A stretch of DNA of 12,180 nucleotides, from contig CALQCP020000044.1 of assembly GCA_943329105.2 (NCBI GenBank), positions 1-12,180 of the forward strand. Reading direction: 5' to 3'. The notes beneath the pieces are model-generated. The model worked only from the letters and a program-made list of their open reading frames with translations, had not been told where the DNA came from and did not search any database. This document shows positions 5,770-12,180 of the stretch, piece after piece. The DNA comes from Chitinophaga pinensis (GTDB taxonomy: Bacteria > Planctomycetota > Phycisphaerae > Phycisphaerales > SM1A02). Position 1 is the first letter of the stretch. Each line of letters starts with the position of its first letter. The position numbers and the translations under genes are program-made.

Positions 5770-7031
5770 ATCAACAGCCCAACACCTATTCCACCATCGT
5801 GATCGGCGTCGGCACCATGGGTTCCGCCGCGTGTATGCACCTAGCGTCGCGCGGGGAACGGGTGCTGGGTATTGACCGCTATCCCGTGCCGCACAACCTT
5901 GGCAGCCATCACGGCGGTAGTCGCATCATTCGTGATTGCTACTTCGAGTTGCCTGACTACGTTCCGCTGCTCTTGCGTACGCGCGCGGGGTGGGAAGCAC
6001 TCGAACGCGAATCGATCAAGTTCGGCGCGGACGCAACATTTCCACTCGTGCATCGCCCCGGCGTTCTGTACATCGGTGCGCCCGGTAGCGAAGTGGTTGG
6101 ACGTTCCCACGCTTCCGGCGCTGGACACGGTGTTCCATGCGAGCCGCTCGACGCACCTGCTGTGCGTACAAGTTTCCCGCAGTTCAACATTCCTGATGAT
6201 TGGTCTGCGCTCTTTGAACCGGGCTCTGGATTCGTTCGCCCGGAACGCGCAGTGGCCGCCGCTGTCCGCGTCGCGCGTGCGCACGGCGCTGATATCCATG
6301 AGGGCGAGCGCGTCATTGAATGGTCTGAAACAGCCAATGGCGTGCAGGTTCGCACCGATCGCGGCACCTACGAAGCTGGCTCGCTCGTCATCACTGCAGG
6401 TGCATGGACGCCGAGCCTGGCGCGCACGCTTGGCGTCACGCTCACGCCGCTGCGCGTCCCGATCGTGTGGCTTGCGCCGTGTGACGCAGCGCTCTGCGCA
6501 TCGCCGCGAATGCCTGTGTGGTACATCGATCGATCCATCGCGCAGGACGAACAATCAACGAGGGCACAACACACCAATAGCGTTACGCCCGTCGGCGAAT
6601 CACTTCCTGCCACCGACATCAAACCAGTTGGTCACACACTCCCCGGTATCTATGGAATCCCAACAGCCCCCGGCCAAGACGCGCCTGGCGGCGTCAAGAT
6701 CGCGCTGCACGGAGCTGGAACACCGTGCGACCCAGACGCGCCGCGCGTGCCTGCCACTGCTGACGAAATCGAAGAGATCCGAAGCATCACCTGCGAGTTC
6801 ATCCCCGCCGCCGCTGGCCCCGCATTGGCGAGTGCCATCTGCCTGTACACCAACAGCCCCGACCAACACTTCATCGTGGATCGCATGCCGGGCTGCGCGC
6901 GCACATGGATCGCGTGCGGATTCAGCGGTCACGGATTCAAGTTCATGCCAGTACTTGGTGAAGCGCTCGCGGATCTTGCCATGAACGGGTCGACGCCGTT
7001 GCCGATTGGATTCCTAGCCCGGCGGGCATGA
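5766..7031 (+). CDS. FAD-dependent oxidoreductase of the monomeric sarcosine / N-methyltryptophan oxidase family
   Basis: The 421-aa product is a DAO-superfamily flavoenzyme. The N-terminal FAD-binding motif is IVIGVGTMGSAA (11-22), with the acidic end of the second strand at GIDRY (35-39). The family signature GSHHGGSRIIR (46-56) keeps the two arginines (R53, R56) that match Arg49/Arg52 of Bacillus MSOX. GGVKIALH (308-315) supplies K311 and H315, matching the O2-activating Lys265 and His269. AICLYTNSPDQHFIVD (357-372) supplies C359, the likely covalent FAD link (Cys315), and Y361 (Tyr317). GFSGHGFKF (385-393) supplies K392 (Lys348). All key residues are present, so it is probably active: oxidative demethylation or oxidation of a secondary amine or amino acid with release of H2O2. 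It is longer than MSOX (about 390 aa) owing to an extra polar segment at about 256-292. It is translationally coupled to the mutarotase gene. The substrate is unknown. Confidence 0.88.
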   Translation: MNQQPNTYSTIVIGVGTMGSAACMHLASRGERVLGIDRYPVPHNLGSHHGGSRIIRDCYFELPDYVPLLLRTRAGWEALERESIKFGADATFPLVHRPGVLYIGAPGSEVVGRSHASGAGHGVPCEPLDAPAVRTSFPQFNIPDDWSALFEPGSGFVRPERAVAAAVRVARAHGADIHEGERVIEWSETANGVQVRTDRGTYEAGSLVITAGAWTPSLARTLGVTLTPLRVPIVWLAPCDAALCASPRMPVWYIDRSIAQDEQSTRAQHTNSVTPVGESLPATDIKPVGHTLPGIYGIPTAPGQDAPGGVKIALHGAGTPCDPDAPRVPATADEIEEIRSITCEFIPAAAGPALASAICLYTNSPDQHFIVDRMPGCARTWIACGFSGHGFKFMPVLGEALADLAMNGSTPLPIGFLARRA

Positions 7032-7033
7032 AT

Positions 7034-7103
7034 AAATAGGTGCCGTTCACACCTGTCCCCATTTATCGTGGAAATTAGGGACAGTGGTGAACGGCACCTA
7101 TTT
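7034..7103. repeat. 70-nt near-perfect palindrome (REP/MITE-like), possible bidirectional terminator
   Basis: The left arm 7034-7059 and the right arm 7078-7103 are inverted copies, 26 nt each, agreeing at 24 positions (the differences are the ACC/CAC step near 7051-7053). The 18-nt centre holds a further ATTT/AAAT pair (7061-7064 with 7072-7075), so one long hairpin forms. Arm ends are AAATAGG and CCTATTT, so RNA from either direction ends the stem in a U-rich run. It fills almost all of the spacer between the flavoenzyme stop (7031) and the aconitase start (7121). No transposase is adjacent; a REP/RAYT-type origin is inferred from shape alone. Only one copy was seen in this window. Confidence 0.8.
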
Positions 7104-7105
7104 CC

Positions 7106-7111
7106 TAGAAT
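7106..7111 (+). promoter_or_regulatory. Candidate -10 box for acnA
   Basis: TAGAAT (7106-7111, 5 of 6 match to TATAAT) starts just outside the palindrome, and the aconitase ATG follows 9 nt later, so transcription from it would be leaderless or nearly so. No convincing -35 box is present; the usual place is inside the right arm of the palindrome. Only GGTGGG (7112-7117) resembles a ribosome binding site, and it is weak. Confidence 0.3.
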
Positions 7112-7120
7112 GGTGGGTCT

Positions 7121-9847
7121 ATGACCACCCACGATCCCTTCAATGCGCGCACTACGCTGAAGACCGCTACCGGCGACCGCACCTACTACCGTCTCGATGC
7201 ACTCAAGTCGCTCGGGCCGATTGAACGCTTGCCGTATTCCATCCGCGTGTTGCTCGAAGCGTGCCTGCGCAATTGCGACGGCCGCATCGTCACCAAAGAA
7301 CACGTGCAGAAGATCTGCAACTATGACCCAGCGAAGGTCGCCGAAGAAGAGATTCCGTTCATGCCCGGCCGCGTGGTGCTGCAGGATTTCACCGGCGTTC
7401 CATGCGTGGTGGACCTTGCTGCCATGCGCGACGCGATGAAGCGTCTCGGCGGCGATCCAAAGAAGGTCAACCCGCTGGTTCCGTGCGACCTGGTGATTGA
7501 CCACAGTGTGCAGGTCGATGCGTTTGCAAGCGGCATGGCGTTGACCATCAACGGCGAACTGGAGTTTGATCGAAACAAGGAGCGCTACGAGTTCCTCAAG
7601 TGGGGCCAGAAGGCGCTCTCAAACTTCCGCGTGGTGCCGCCAGCCACCGGCATTGTGCATCAAGTGAACCTTGAATACTTGGCAAAAGTGGTCTGGGAAC
7701 AGGACGGGGTTCTCTATCCAGACAGCCTCGTTGGCACCGACAGTCACACCACCATGATCAACGGATTGGGCGTGGTTGGCTGGGGTGTTGGTGGCATTGA
7801 GGCCGAGGCAGTCATGCTTGGTCAGCCGATTTACATGCTGATTCCTGAGGTTGTTGGCGTGCGCGTCACTGGCAAGTTGCCGGAAGGCACCACGGCGACG
7901 GACCTGGTTCTCACCATCACGCAGATCCTGCGCAAGTTTGGCGTGGTCAACAAGTTTGTGGAGTTCTTCGGCCCAGGTCTTGCCGAAATGTCATTGGCAA
8001 ATCGTGCAACGATCGCCAACATGGCTCCTGAATACGGCGCCACCATCGGCTTCTTCCCGGTCGACAATCACACGCTTGATTACATGCGCCTCTCTGGTCG
8101 CAGCGAAGATCTCATCAAGACGGTTGAGCAATATTGCAAGGCCAACATGTTGTGGCGCGAGGACTCCACCAAGATCACTTACACCGCAGTCGTTGATATT
8201 GATCTTGCTTCGATCGTCCCGAGCCTTGCTGGCCCAGCGCGCCCGCAGGACCGCGTTCCGCTTAATGAAATGAAGTCTGCTTGGCAGCGCGAATTGCCTA
8301 AATTCCTTGAGAAATCCAGTGCTGGCGGCAAGCCCGGAGCCGGCATGCAGTCCGAAGGTGGCACCGCTGTTGCCACCGAGCCAAGCAAAGTGGCCGTGCG
8401 CGATGAAGCAGGCAATGAGTATCAACTCACCCACGGCGACATCGTCATTGCTGCCATCACCAGTTGCACCAACACCAGTAATCCGAACGTCATGATCGGC
8501 GCTGGACTGGTTGCCAAGAAGGCTGCAGCGAAGGGCCTCACTCGCAAGCCATGGGTGAAGACGAGCCTTGCACCTGGTAGCAAAGTGGTCACGGATTACC
8601 TGGTAAAGGGTGGTCTTCTCAAGCCGCTTGAAGACCTGGGCTTCTATCTCGTCGGCTACGGATGCACGACGTGCATCGGTAACAGCGGACCGCTGCCGGA
8701 CCATATCGGCAAGGCGATCAAGGATGGCGACCTCATGGTGGCCAGCGTCCTCTCCGGCAATCGCAACTTTGAAGCGCGCGTTCACCAGGATGTGAAGGCG
8801 AATTACCTGGCAAGTCCGCCGCTGGTGGTCGCGTATGCGATCGCTGGCACGGTGAACATTGATCTTGCCACCGAGCCACTCGGCACCGGAAATGACGGAA
8901 AGCCCGTGTATCTCAAGGATATTTGGCCGTCGCAGAAGGAAGTGGACGACGCGGTTGCTGCGTTCGTGACGCGCGAACAGTTCACGCACGAGTACGCGCA
9001 CGTCTTTGAAGGCAGCGAAGAGTGGCGCGCCATTGCCGCTGCCTCAAGCGAGATGTATCCGTGGGATTCCAAGAGCACGTACATCCAAAATCCCCCATAT
9101 TTTGAGGGAATGTCGATGCAAGTGGGCACCATCGCGCCGATCGCTGGAGCGCGCTGCTTGGCGTTCTTGGGCGACAGCGTGACCACCGATCACATCTCCC
9201 CGGCCGGCAATATCAAGTCGGACTCGCCCGCTGGCAAGTTCCTTGCGGAGCACGGCGTGAGCGTGGCGATGTTCAATAGTTACGGCAGCCGCCGCGGAAA
9301 CGATCGCGTGATGACGCGCGGAACGTTTGCGAATACGCGCATCCGTAACAAGATCACGTCGGACAAGACCGGCGGCTGGACCCGCGACTTCACCGACGGC
9401 GGCAAGGAGAAGTTCATCTACGACGCAGCCATGGCGTACAAGGCCAAGGGCATTCCGCTGGTGGTGCTCGCGGGTAAGGATTACGGCATGGGTTCCAGCC
9501 GAGATTGGGCTGCAAAGGGCACCATGCTCTTAGGGGTGAAGGCCGCGATCGCTGAGAGTTACGAGCGCATTCATCGCTCGAACCTGGTTGGTATGGGCGT
9601 GCTTCCGCTGCAATTCCTTGATGGCCAAACCGCCGCGACGCTGGGCCTGGATGGCACCGAAACATTCAGTATTGCAGTGAATGATCGCGTTGAGCCGCGG
9701 CAGAAGATTGAGGTGACCGCGGTAAAGACCGATGGCACCAAGGTGCAGTTTGAAACGCTGTGCCGCATCGATACGCCGGTTGAAGTTGACTATTACCGCA
9801 ACGGCGGAATTCTGCACACCGTGCTGCGCCGGATGGCAGCAAGCTGA
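7121..9847 (+). CDS. acnA: Aconitate hydratase A (aconitase)
   Basis: The 908-aa product is a full-length AcnA/IRP1-type aconitase (E. coli AcnA has 891 aa) that isomerises citrate to isocitrate in the TCA cycle in the cytosol. Seen: substrate-domain motif GTDSHTTMINGLGVVGWGVG (205-224); [4Fe-4S] ligands C449 (ITSCTNTSNPNVMIG) and C515/C518 (GYGCTTCIGNSG); swivel domain with GDSVTTDHISPAGNI (684-698), SYGSRRGNDRVMTRGTFANT (720-739) and the active-site loop GKDYGMGSSRDWAAKG (785-800) with S792 and R794 matching the catalytic Ser and Arg of pig aconitase. A Gly/Ala/Ser-rich linker (about 398-422) separates the regions and appears longer than in E. coli. The gene is alone: a palindrome lies upstream and a hairpin terminator downstream. 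Start ATG 7121 gives the expected N-terminus; the ribosome binding site is weak. Confidence 0.98.
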   Translation: MTTHDPFNARTTLKTATGDRTYYRLDALKSLGPIERLPYSIRVLLEACLRNCDGRIVTKEHVQKICNYDPAKVAEEEIPFMPGRVVLQDFTGVPCVVDLAAMRDAMKRLGGDPKKVNPLVPCDLVIDHSVQVDAFASGMALTINGELEFDRNKERYEFLKWGQKALSNFRVVPPATGIVHQVNLEYLAKVVWEQDGVLYPDSLVGTDSHTTMINGLGVVGWGVGGIEAEAVMLGQPIYMLIPEVVGVRVTGKLPEGTTATDLVLTITQILRKFGVVNKFVEFFGPGLAEMSLANRATIANMAPEYGATIGFFPVDNHTLDYMRLSGRSEDLIKTVEQYCKANMLWREDSTKITYTAVVDIDLASIVPSLAGPARPQDRVPLNEMKSAWQRELPKFLEKSSAGGKPGAGMQSEGGTAVATEPSKVAVRDEAGNEYQLTHGDIVIAAITSCTNTSNPNVMIGAGLVAKKAAAKGLTRKPWVKTSLAPGSKVVTDYLVKGGLLKPLEDLGFYLVGYGCTTCIGNSGPLPDHIGKAIKDGDLMVASVLSGNRNFEARVHQDVKANYLASPPLVVAYAIAGTVNIDLATEPLGTGNDGKPVYLKDIWPSQKEVDDAVAAFVTREQFTHEYAHVFEGSEEWRAIAAASSEMYPWDSKSTYIQNPPYFEGMSMQVGTIAPIAGARCLAFLGDSVTTDHISPAGNIKSDSPAGKFLAEHGVSVAMFNSYGSRRGNDRVMTRGTFANTRIRNKITSDKTGGWTRDFTDGGKEKFIYDAAMAYKAKGIPLVVLAGKDYGMGSSRDWAAKGTMLLGVKAAIAESYERIHRSNLVGMGVLPLQFLDGQTAATLGLDGTETFSIAVNDRVEPRQKIEVTAVKTDGTKVQFETLCRIDTPVEVDYYRNGGILHTVLRRMAAS

Positions 9848-9941
9848 GATTGATGACAGCAGCGGATGCGTGAGTCGCATGCAGTTGGCGGCGCTGATAC
9901 GTGTGACAGCGAAGAATTTCCGCAGTAAATCCCGAGTACTT

Positions 9942-9980
9942 CAGTCACCGCGTCCATACTGACGCGGTGACTGTGCTTTT
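9942..9980 (+). terminator. Rho-independent terminator candidate of acnA
   Basis: CAGTCACCGCGT (9942-9953) is perfectly complementary to ACGCGGTGACTG (9962-9973), a 12-bp stem with an 8-nt loop, followed by TGCTTTT (9974-9980). It begins 95 nt after the acnA stop. The right arm contains the proposed GTG start (9967) of the next gene, so the hairpin could also block translation of that gene. Confidence 0.6.
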
Positions 9981-10665
9981 ACGACAACTTCAAGCCATCG
10001 CCGACGAGTTGCTCGGCCGCGGCCTGCCCGCGCCAGCCGATGCACTGCGTCGCGCGCGATTTCGCCCTGATCCGCCGTGGACATGGTGCGAGCGTTGTGG
10101 CGTGACGATGCAGGAGCGAGCGTGTCGATGTCGAACGCGCCGCGCTGGTGATGCCGCGCCGGAATGGATCGTGCGTCTTGGTGCGCATGCAGGCCCGTTG
10201 CGTTCCTGGGTTGTTGATGTGAAGCACGCCGGATGGGAGTCAATGGCGGAAACGCTTGGCGCTGCGCTCGGCCAGCAGTTACTTGATTGTGGCCTGATTT
10301 CTAGGGGTGATCGTGATGTACTGATTGTTCCAGTGCCATCGCCATGGTTGCGCACGCGCGCGCGTGGCATCGATCATGCAGGTGCCATTGCTGCAGCCGT
10401 TGCACGTACATGTGATGCCCGATGTTGCATTGCGTTGCGGCAACAGCTTGGTGCAACGCAGGTTGATGCTGCTGCGCGTGCAGGTCGCATGACGCGCGCG
10501 CATCGATTCAGTGCACGTCGGTGCGCGCGGCGCGTTGCAGGGCGTCATGCGGTGCTGGTGGACGATGTTCGCACCACTGGATCCACGCTTGCCGAGGCGG
10601 CAGCGGTCCTCCGCGGGGCAGGGGCGGTCCGGGTGAGCGCGGCGGTGGTCAGTGTAAAGGACTGA
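9967..10665 (+). CDS. ComF-family amidophosphoribosyltransferase-like protein
   Basis: The 232-aa product has the ComF layout. An N-terminal Zn-ribbon-like cluster is present as CERC (41-44) plus CRC (53-55), which is compact. Then comes a helical segment (SWVVDVKHAGWESMAETLG, 80-98) like the 'Y.gr.k.l...lK' part of ComF, VLIVPVPSPWLRTRARGIDHA (118-138) like the 'P.P.......RGfNq' motif, and the PRPP loop VLVDDVRTTGSTLAEA (196-211). ComF helps DNA uptake in competent bacteria; many relatives are of uncertain role. The frame is closed upstream at TGA 9904-9906 and has no ATG, so the start is GTG 9967 or 9973, or TTG 10009. No Shine-Dalgarno is seen, and both GTG codons fall in the terminator hairpin, so the start is uncertain. 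The gene is alone, followed by the rRNA promoters. It should be the last coding gene before the rRNA operon. Confidence 0.82.
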   Translation: MTVLLRQLQAIADELLGRGLPAPADALRRARFRPDPPWTWCERCGVTMQERACRCRTRRAGDAAPEWIVRLGAHAGPLRSWVVDVKHAGWESMAETLGAALGQQLLDCGLISRGDRDVLIVPVPSPWLRTRARGIDHAGAIAAAVARTCDARCCIALRQQLGATQVDAAARAGRMTRAHRFSARRCARRVAGRHAVLVDDVRTTGSTLAEAAAVLRGAGAVRVSAAVVSVKD

Positions 10666-10693
10666 AATTGGTGCCCAATATGCACATTTCTGC

Positions 10694-10722
10694 TTGCGAA
10701 CTTATTGAGCCTCTCTTATAAT
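10694..10722 (+). promoter_or_regulatory. rRNA promoter P1
   Basis: TTGCGA (10694-10699, 4 of 6) and a perfect TATAAT (10717-10722) are spaced by 17 bp, the sigma70 optimum. It is about 535 nt ahead of the 16S start and just after the comF gene. Confidence 0.65.
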
Positions 10723-10830
10723 CCAACCATTCAGGCCGCCCCAAGGGCGATGGAGACTCGGAACGCCACCGGCGCCCATGCGTCGGTGCATTTTCCTTGG
10801 GAAATTCCTTGCCTGGGGCACCCAACCCCC

Positions 10831-10858
10831 TTGACGGCAACTTTGATTTCGTTACAAT
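10831..10858 (+). promoter_or_regulatory. rRNA promoter P2
   Basis: TTGACG (10831-10836, 5 of 6) and TACAAT (10853-10858, 5 of 6) are spaced by 16 bp. The AT-rich spacer and the CGCGACC sequence after the -10 resemble a G/C-rich rRNA discriminator. Together with P1 this gives a tandem promoter pair, as in many rRNA operons. Confidence 0.65.
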
Positions 10859-10865
10859 TCGCGAC

Positions 10866-10898
10866 CCGCTTCGGATTCGTCCGATGCGGCCTTTCTTT
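10866..10898 (+). promoter_or_regulatory. UUCG hairpin at the start of the P2 transcript
   Basis: CCGC-T-TCGGA / TTCG loop / TCCGA-T-GCGG (10866-10889) forms a 9-bp stem with one T-T mismatch and a UUCG tetraloop, followed by CCTTTCTTT (10890-10898). It starts right at the expected P2 transcription start. It may be a transcript-stabilising 5' hairpin or an attenuator-like terminator; the U run is broken by C. Confidence 0.5.
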
Positions 10899-10910
10899 GA
10901 CAAGTGAACA
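10889..10910 (+). promoter_or_regulatory. boxA-like rRNA antitermination element
   Basis: CTTTCTTTGACAAGTGAACA (10891-10910) resembles the conserved rrn leader sequence (boxA core of the form TGYTCTTTRAYA followed by a conserved AA..GAACA part). It sits between P2 and the 16S gene, as expected for NusB/NusE-dependent antitermination. It also contains a TTGACA, but no -10 box follows at a usable distance. Confidence 0.5.
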
Positions 10911-10970
10911 GTTGGAACGCCGCGAGGATGCGCCGGCGTCGGGACTCATCACGATGGGTTCACGACGTCA

Positions 10971-11240
10971 GCCTGCAAATGCAGGCAAAGCAGTCGATCA
11001 CAGTCGACTGCCTGGACATCTCTCGTGAAGCCAAACGAAGACATGGTTATATCCACAGCCATCTCCTACCTTTCAAGCTGTAAAACGCTTGAAAGTGAGG
11101 CGAATGGATGTCCAAAAATTGCCGAGATTGCCATCTCGGCACGTCAGAACACGTAAGTGTGGACTGACGATAAAAGACCGGTCCGTCCTATGGACGGATC
11201 GCCAGGCAACCTTCATTCGAAGCAAAGCGGGTTTACCCGC
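10971..11240 (+). other. Structured rRNA leader: series of hairpins upstream of 16S
   Basis: Perfect or near-perfect stems in order: GCCTGC/GCAGGC (10971-10986); CAGTCGA/TCGACTG (10991-11010); a long-range stem TGGACATC (11013-11020) with GATGTCCA (11107-11114) enclosing CTTTCAAGC/GCTTGAAAG (11070-11095); TGCCGAGAT/ATCTCGGCA with a 4-nt loop (11120-11141); CGTCAG/CTGACG with inner ACAC/GTGT (11142-11169); TCCGTCC/GGACGGA (11182-11198); GCGGG/CCCGC (11227-11240). These probably guide ribosome assembly and pre-16S processing. The partner half of any RNase III stem would lie beyond the window. Confidence 0.7.
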
Positions 11241-11253
11241 AGAGTAGAGAACT

Positions 11254-12180
<927 letters not shown>

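Larger units (their letters stand above)
10666..11253 (+). other. Gene-free rRNA leader and promoter region
   Basis: About 590 bp lie between the comF stop and the 16S start. No open frame here has a protein-like composition. It holds two candidate promoters (10694-10722, 10831-10858), a hairpin arm pair CCCAAGG/CCTTGGG (10740-10746 with 10795-10801) between them, a UUCG-loop hairpin (10866-10889), a boxA-like element (about 10889-10910) and several hairpins (10971-11240), each listed separately. The segment is the 5' external transcribed leader of an rRNA operon. Confidence 0.7.

Noticed and set aside
5872..6984. 370-codon open frame in another frame of the flavoenzyme gene
   Set aside because: The overlapped frame has every MSOX catalytic residue; this one has no family signature and an unnatural Ser/Arg-rich composition.
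7991..9001. 336-codon open frame on the minus strand
   Set aside because: It is antisense to the aconitase gene, whose motifs are unambiguous.
10666..10690. Terminator after comF from GTGC/GCAC
   Set aside because: The stem is only 4 bp and is not followed by a T-run.
10897..10925. Third promoter with TTGACA at 10897-10902
   Set aside because: No -10-like hexamer lies 15-19 bp downstream; the sequence fits the boxA-like element better.
10705..11028. 107-codon open frame in the rRNA leader
   Set aside because: It crosses P1, P2, the boxA-like element and the first hairpins, with no Shine-Dalgarno or recognisable domain.

Overview
The window (12,180 bp, GC-rich) looks like chromosomal DNA of a planctomycete of the class Phycisphaerae. 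The best evidence is the 16S rRNA gene entering at the right end. It has the 'CACTGCTCGGACTCCTACGGGAGGCTGCAG' type of sequence around the EUB338 site (one mismatch to the EUB338 probe target), a short V3 region and a 'GGGGGCTCACACAAGC' segment, as I recall for uncultured aquatic Phycisphaerales. Large secreted PA14/beta-propeller/DUF1080 proteins and GTG starts without clear Shine-Dalgarno sequences fit the same group. The taxonomic call is from memory of signature positions, not from an alignment.

Layout, left to right. (1) The 5' end of a leftward exported protein (1-116), too short to identify. (2) A 114-bp divergent spacer with a four-tract G-quadruplex motif. (3) A rightward 485-aa membrane protein with two N-terminal membrane segments and two tandem TrkA-N/RCK-like Rossmann domains but no visible K+ selectivity filter; its 3' end overlaps by 48 bp the 3' end of the next, leftward gene. 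(4) A leftward two-gene operon (5413 down to 1641): a 324-aa exported protein of unknown function, and a 933-aa exported protein combining PA14, sugar-dehydrogenase-like beta-propeller and DUF1080 (3-keto-disaccharide hydrolase family) regions. (5) A 32-bp divergent spacer, then a rightward, ATGA-coupled pair: an L-rhamnose mutarotase family protein and a monomeric sarcosine oxidase/N-methyltryptophan oxidase family flavoenzyme. (6) A 70-nt near-perfect palindrome (REP/MITE-like) between the flavoenzyme and a full-length aconitase A gene. (7) A strong hairpin behind aconitase that overlaps the start of a comF-type phosphoribosyltransferase gene. (8) A roughly 590-bp gene-free rRNA leader with two candidate sigma70-type promoters, a UUCG-capped hairpin, a boxA-like antitermination element and a series of hairpins. 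(9) The first ~930 nt of 16S rRNA, cut by the window end.

How the parts may work together: the leftward operon and the rightward mutarotase/oxidase pair share a tiny divergent control region, so they could form one divergon for using an external glycoside (export and hydrolysis outside, sugar-anomer exchange and oxidation inside). This is inference only. AcnA is TCA-cycle housekeeping and ComF is a salvage/competence-type orphan here. No phage, CRISPR, tRNA or insertion-sequence transposase was seen. The most unusual items are the mutarotase/flavoenzyme divergon, the channel-like protein without a filter, the palindrome at 7034-7103, the terminator inside the comF start region and the structured rRNA leader.
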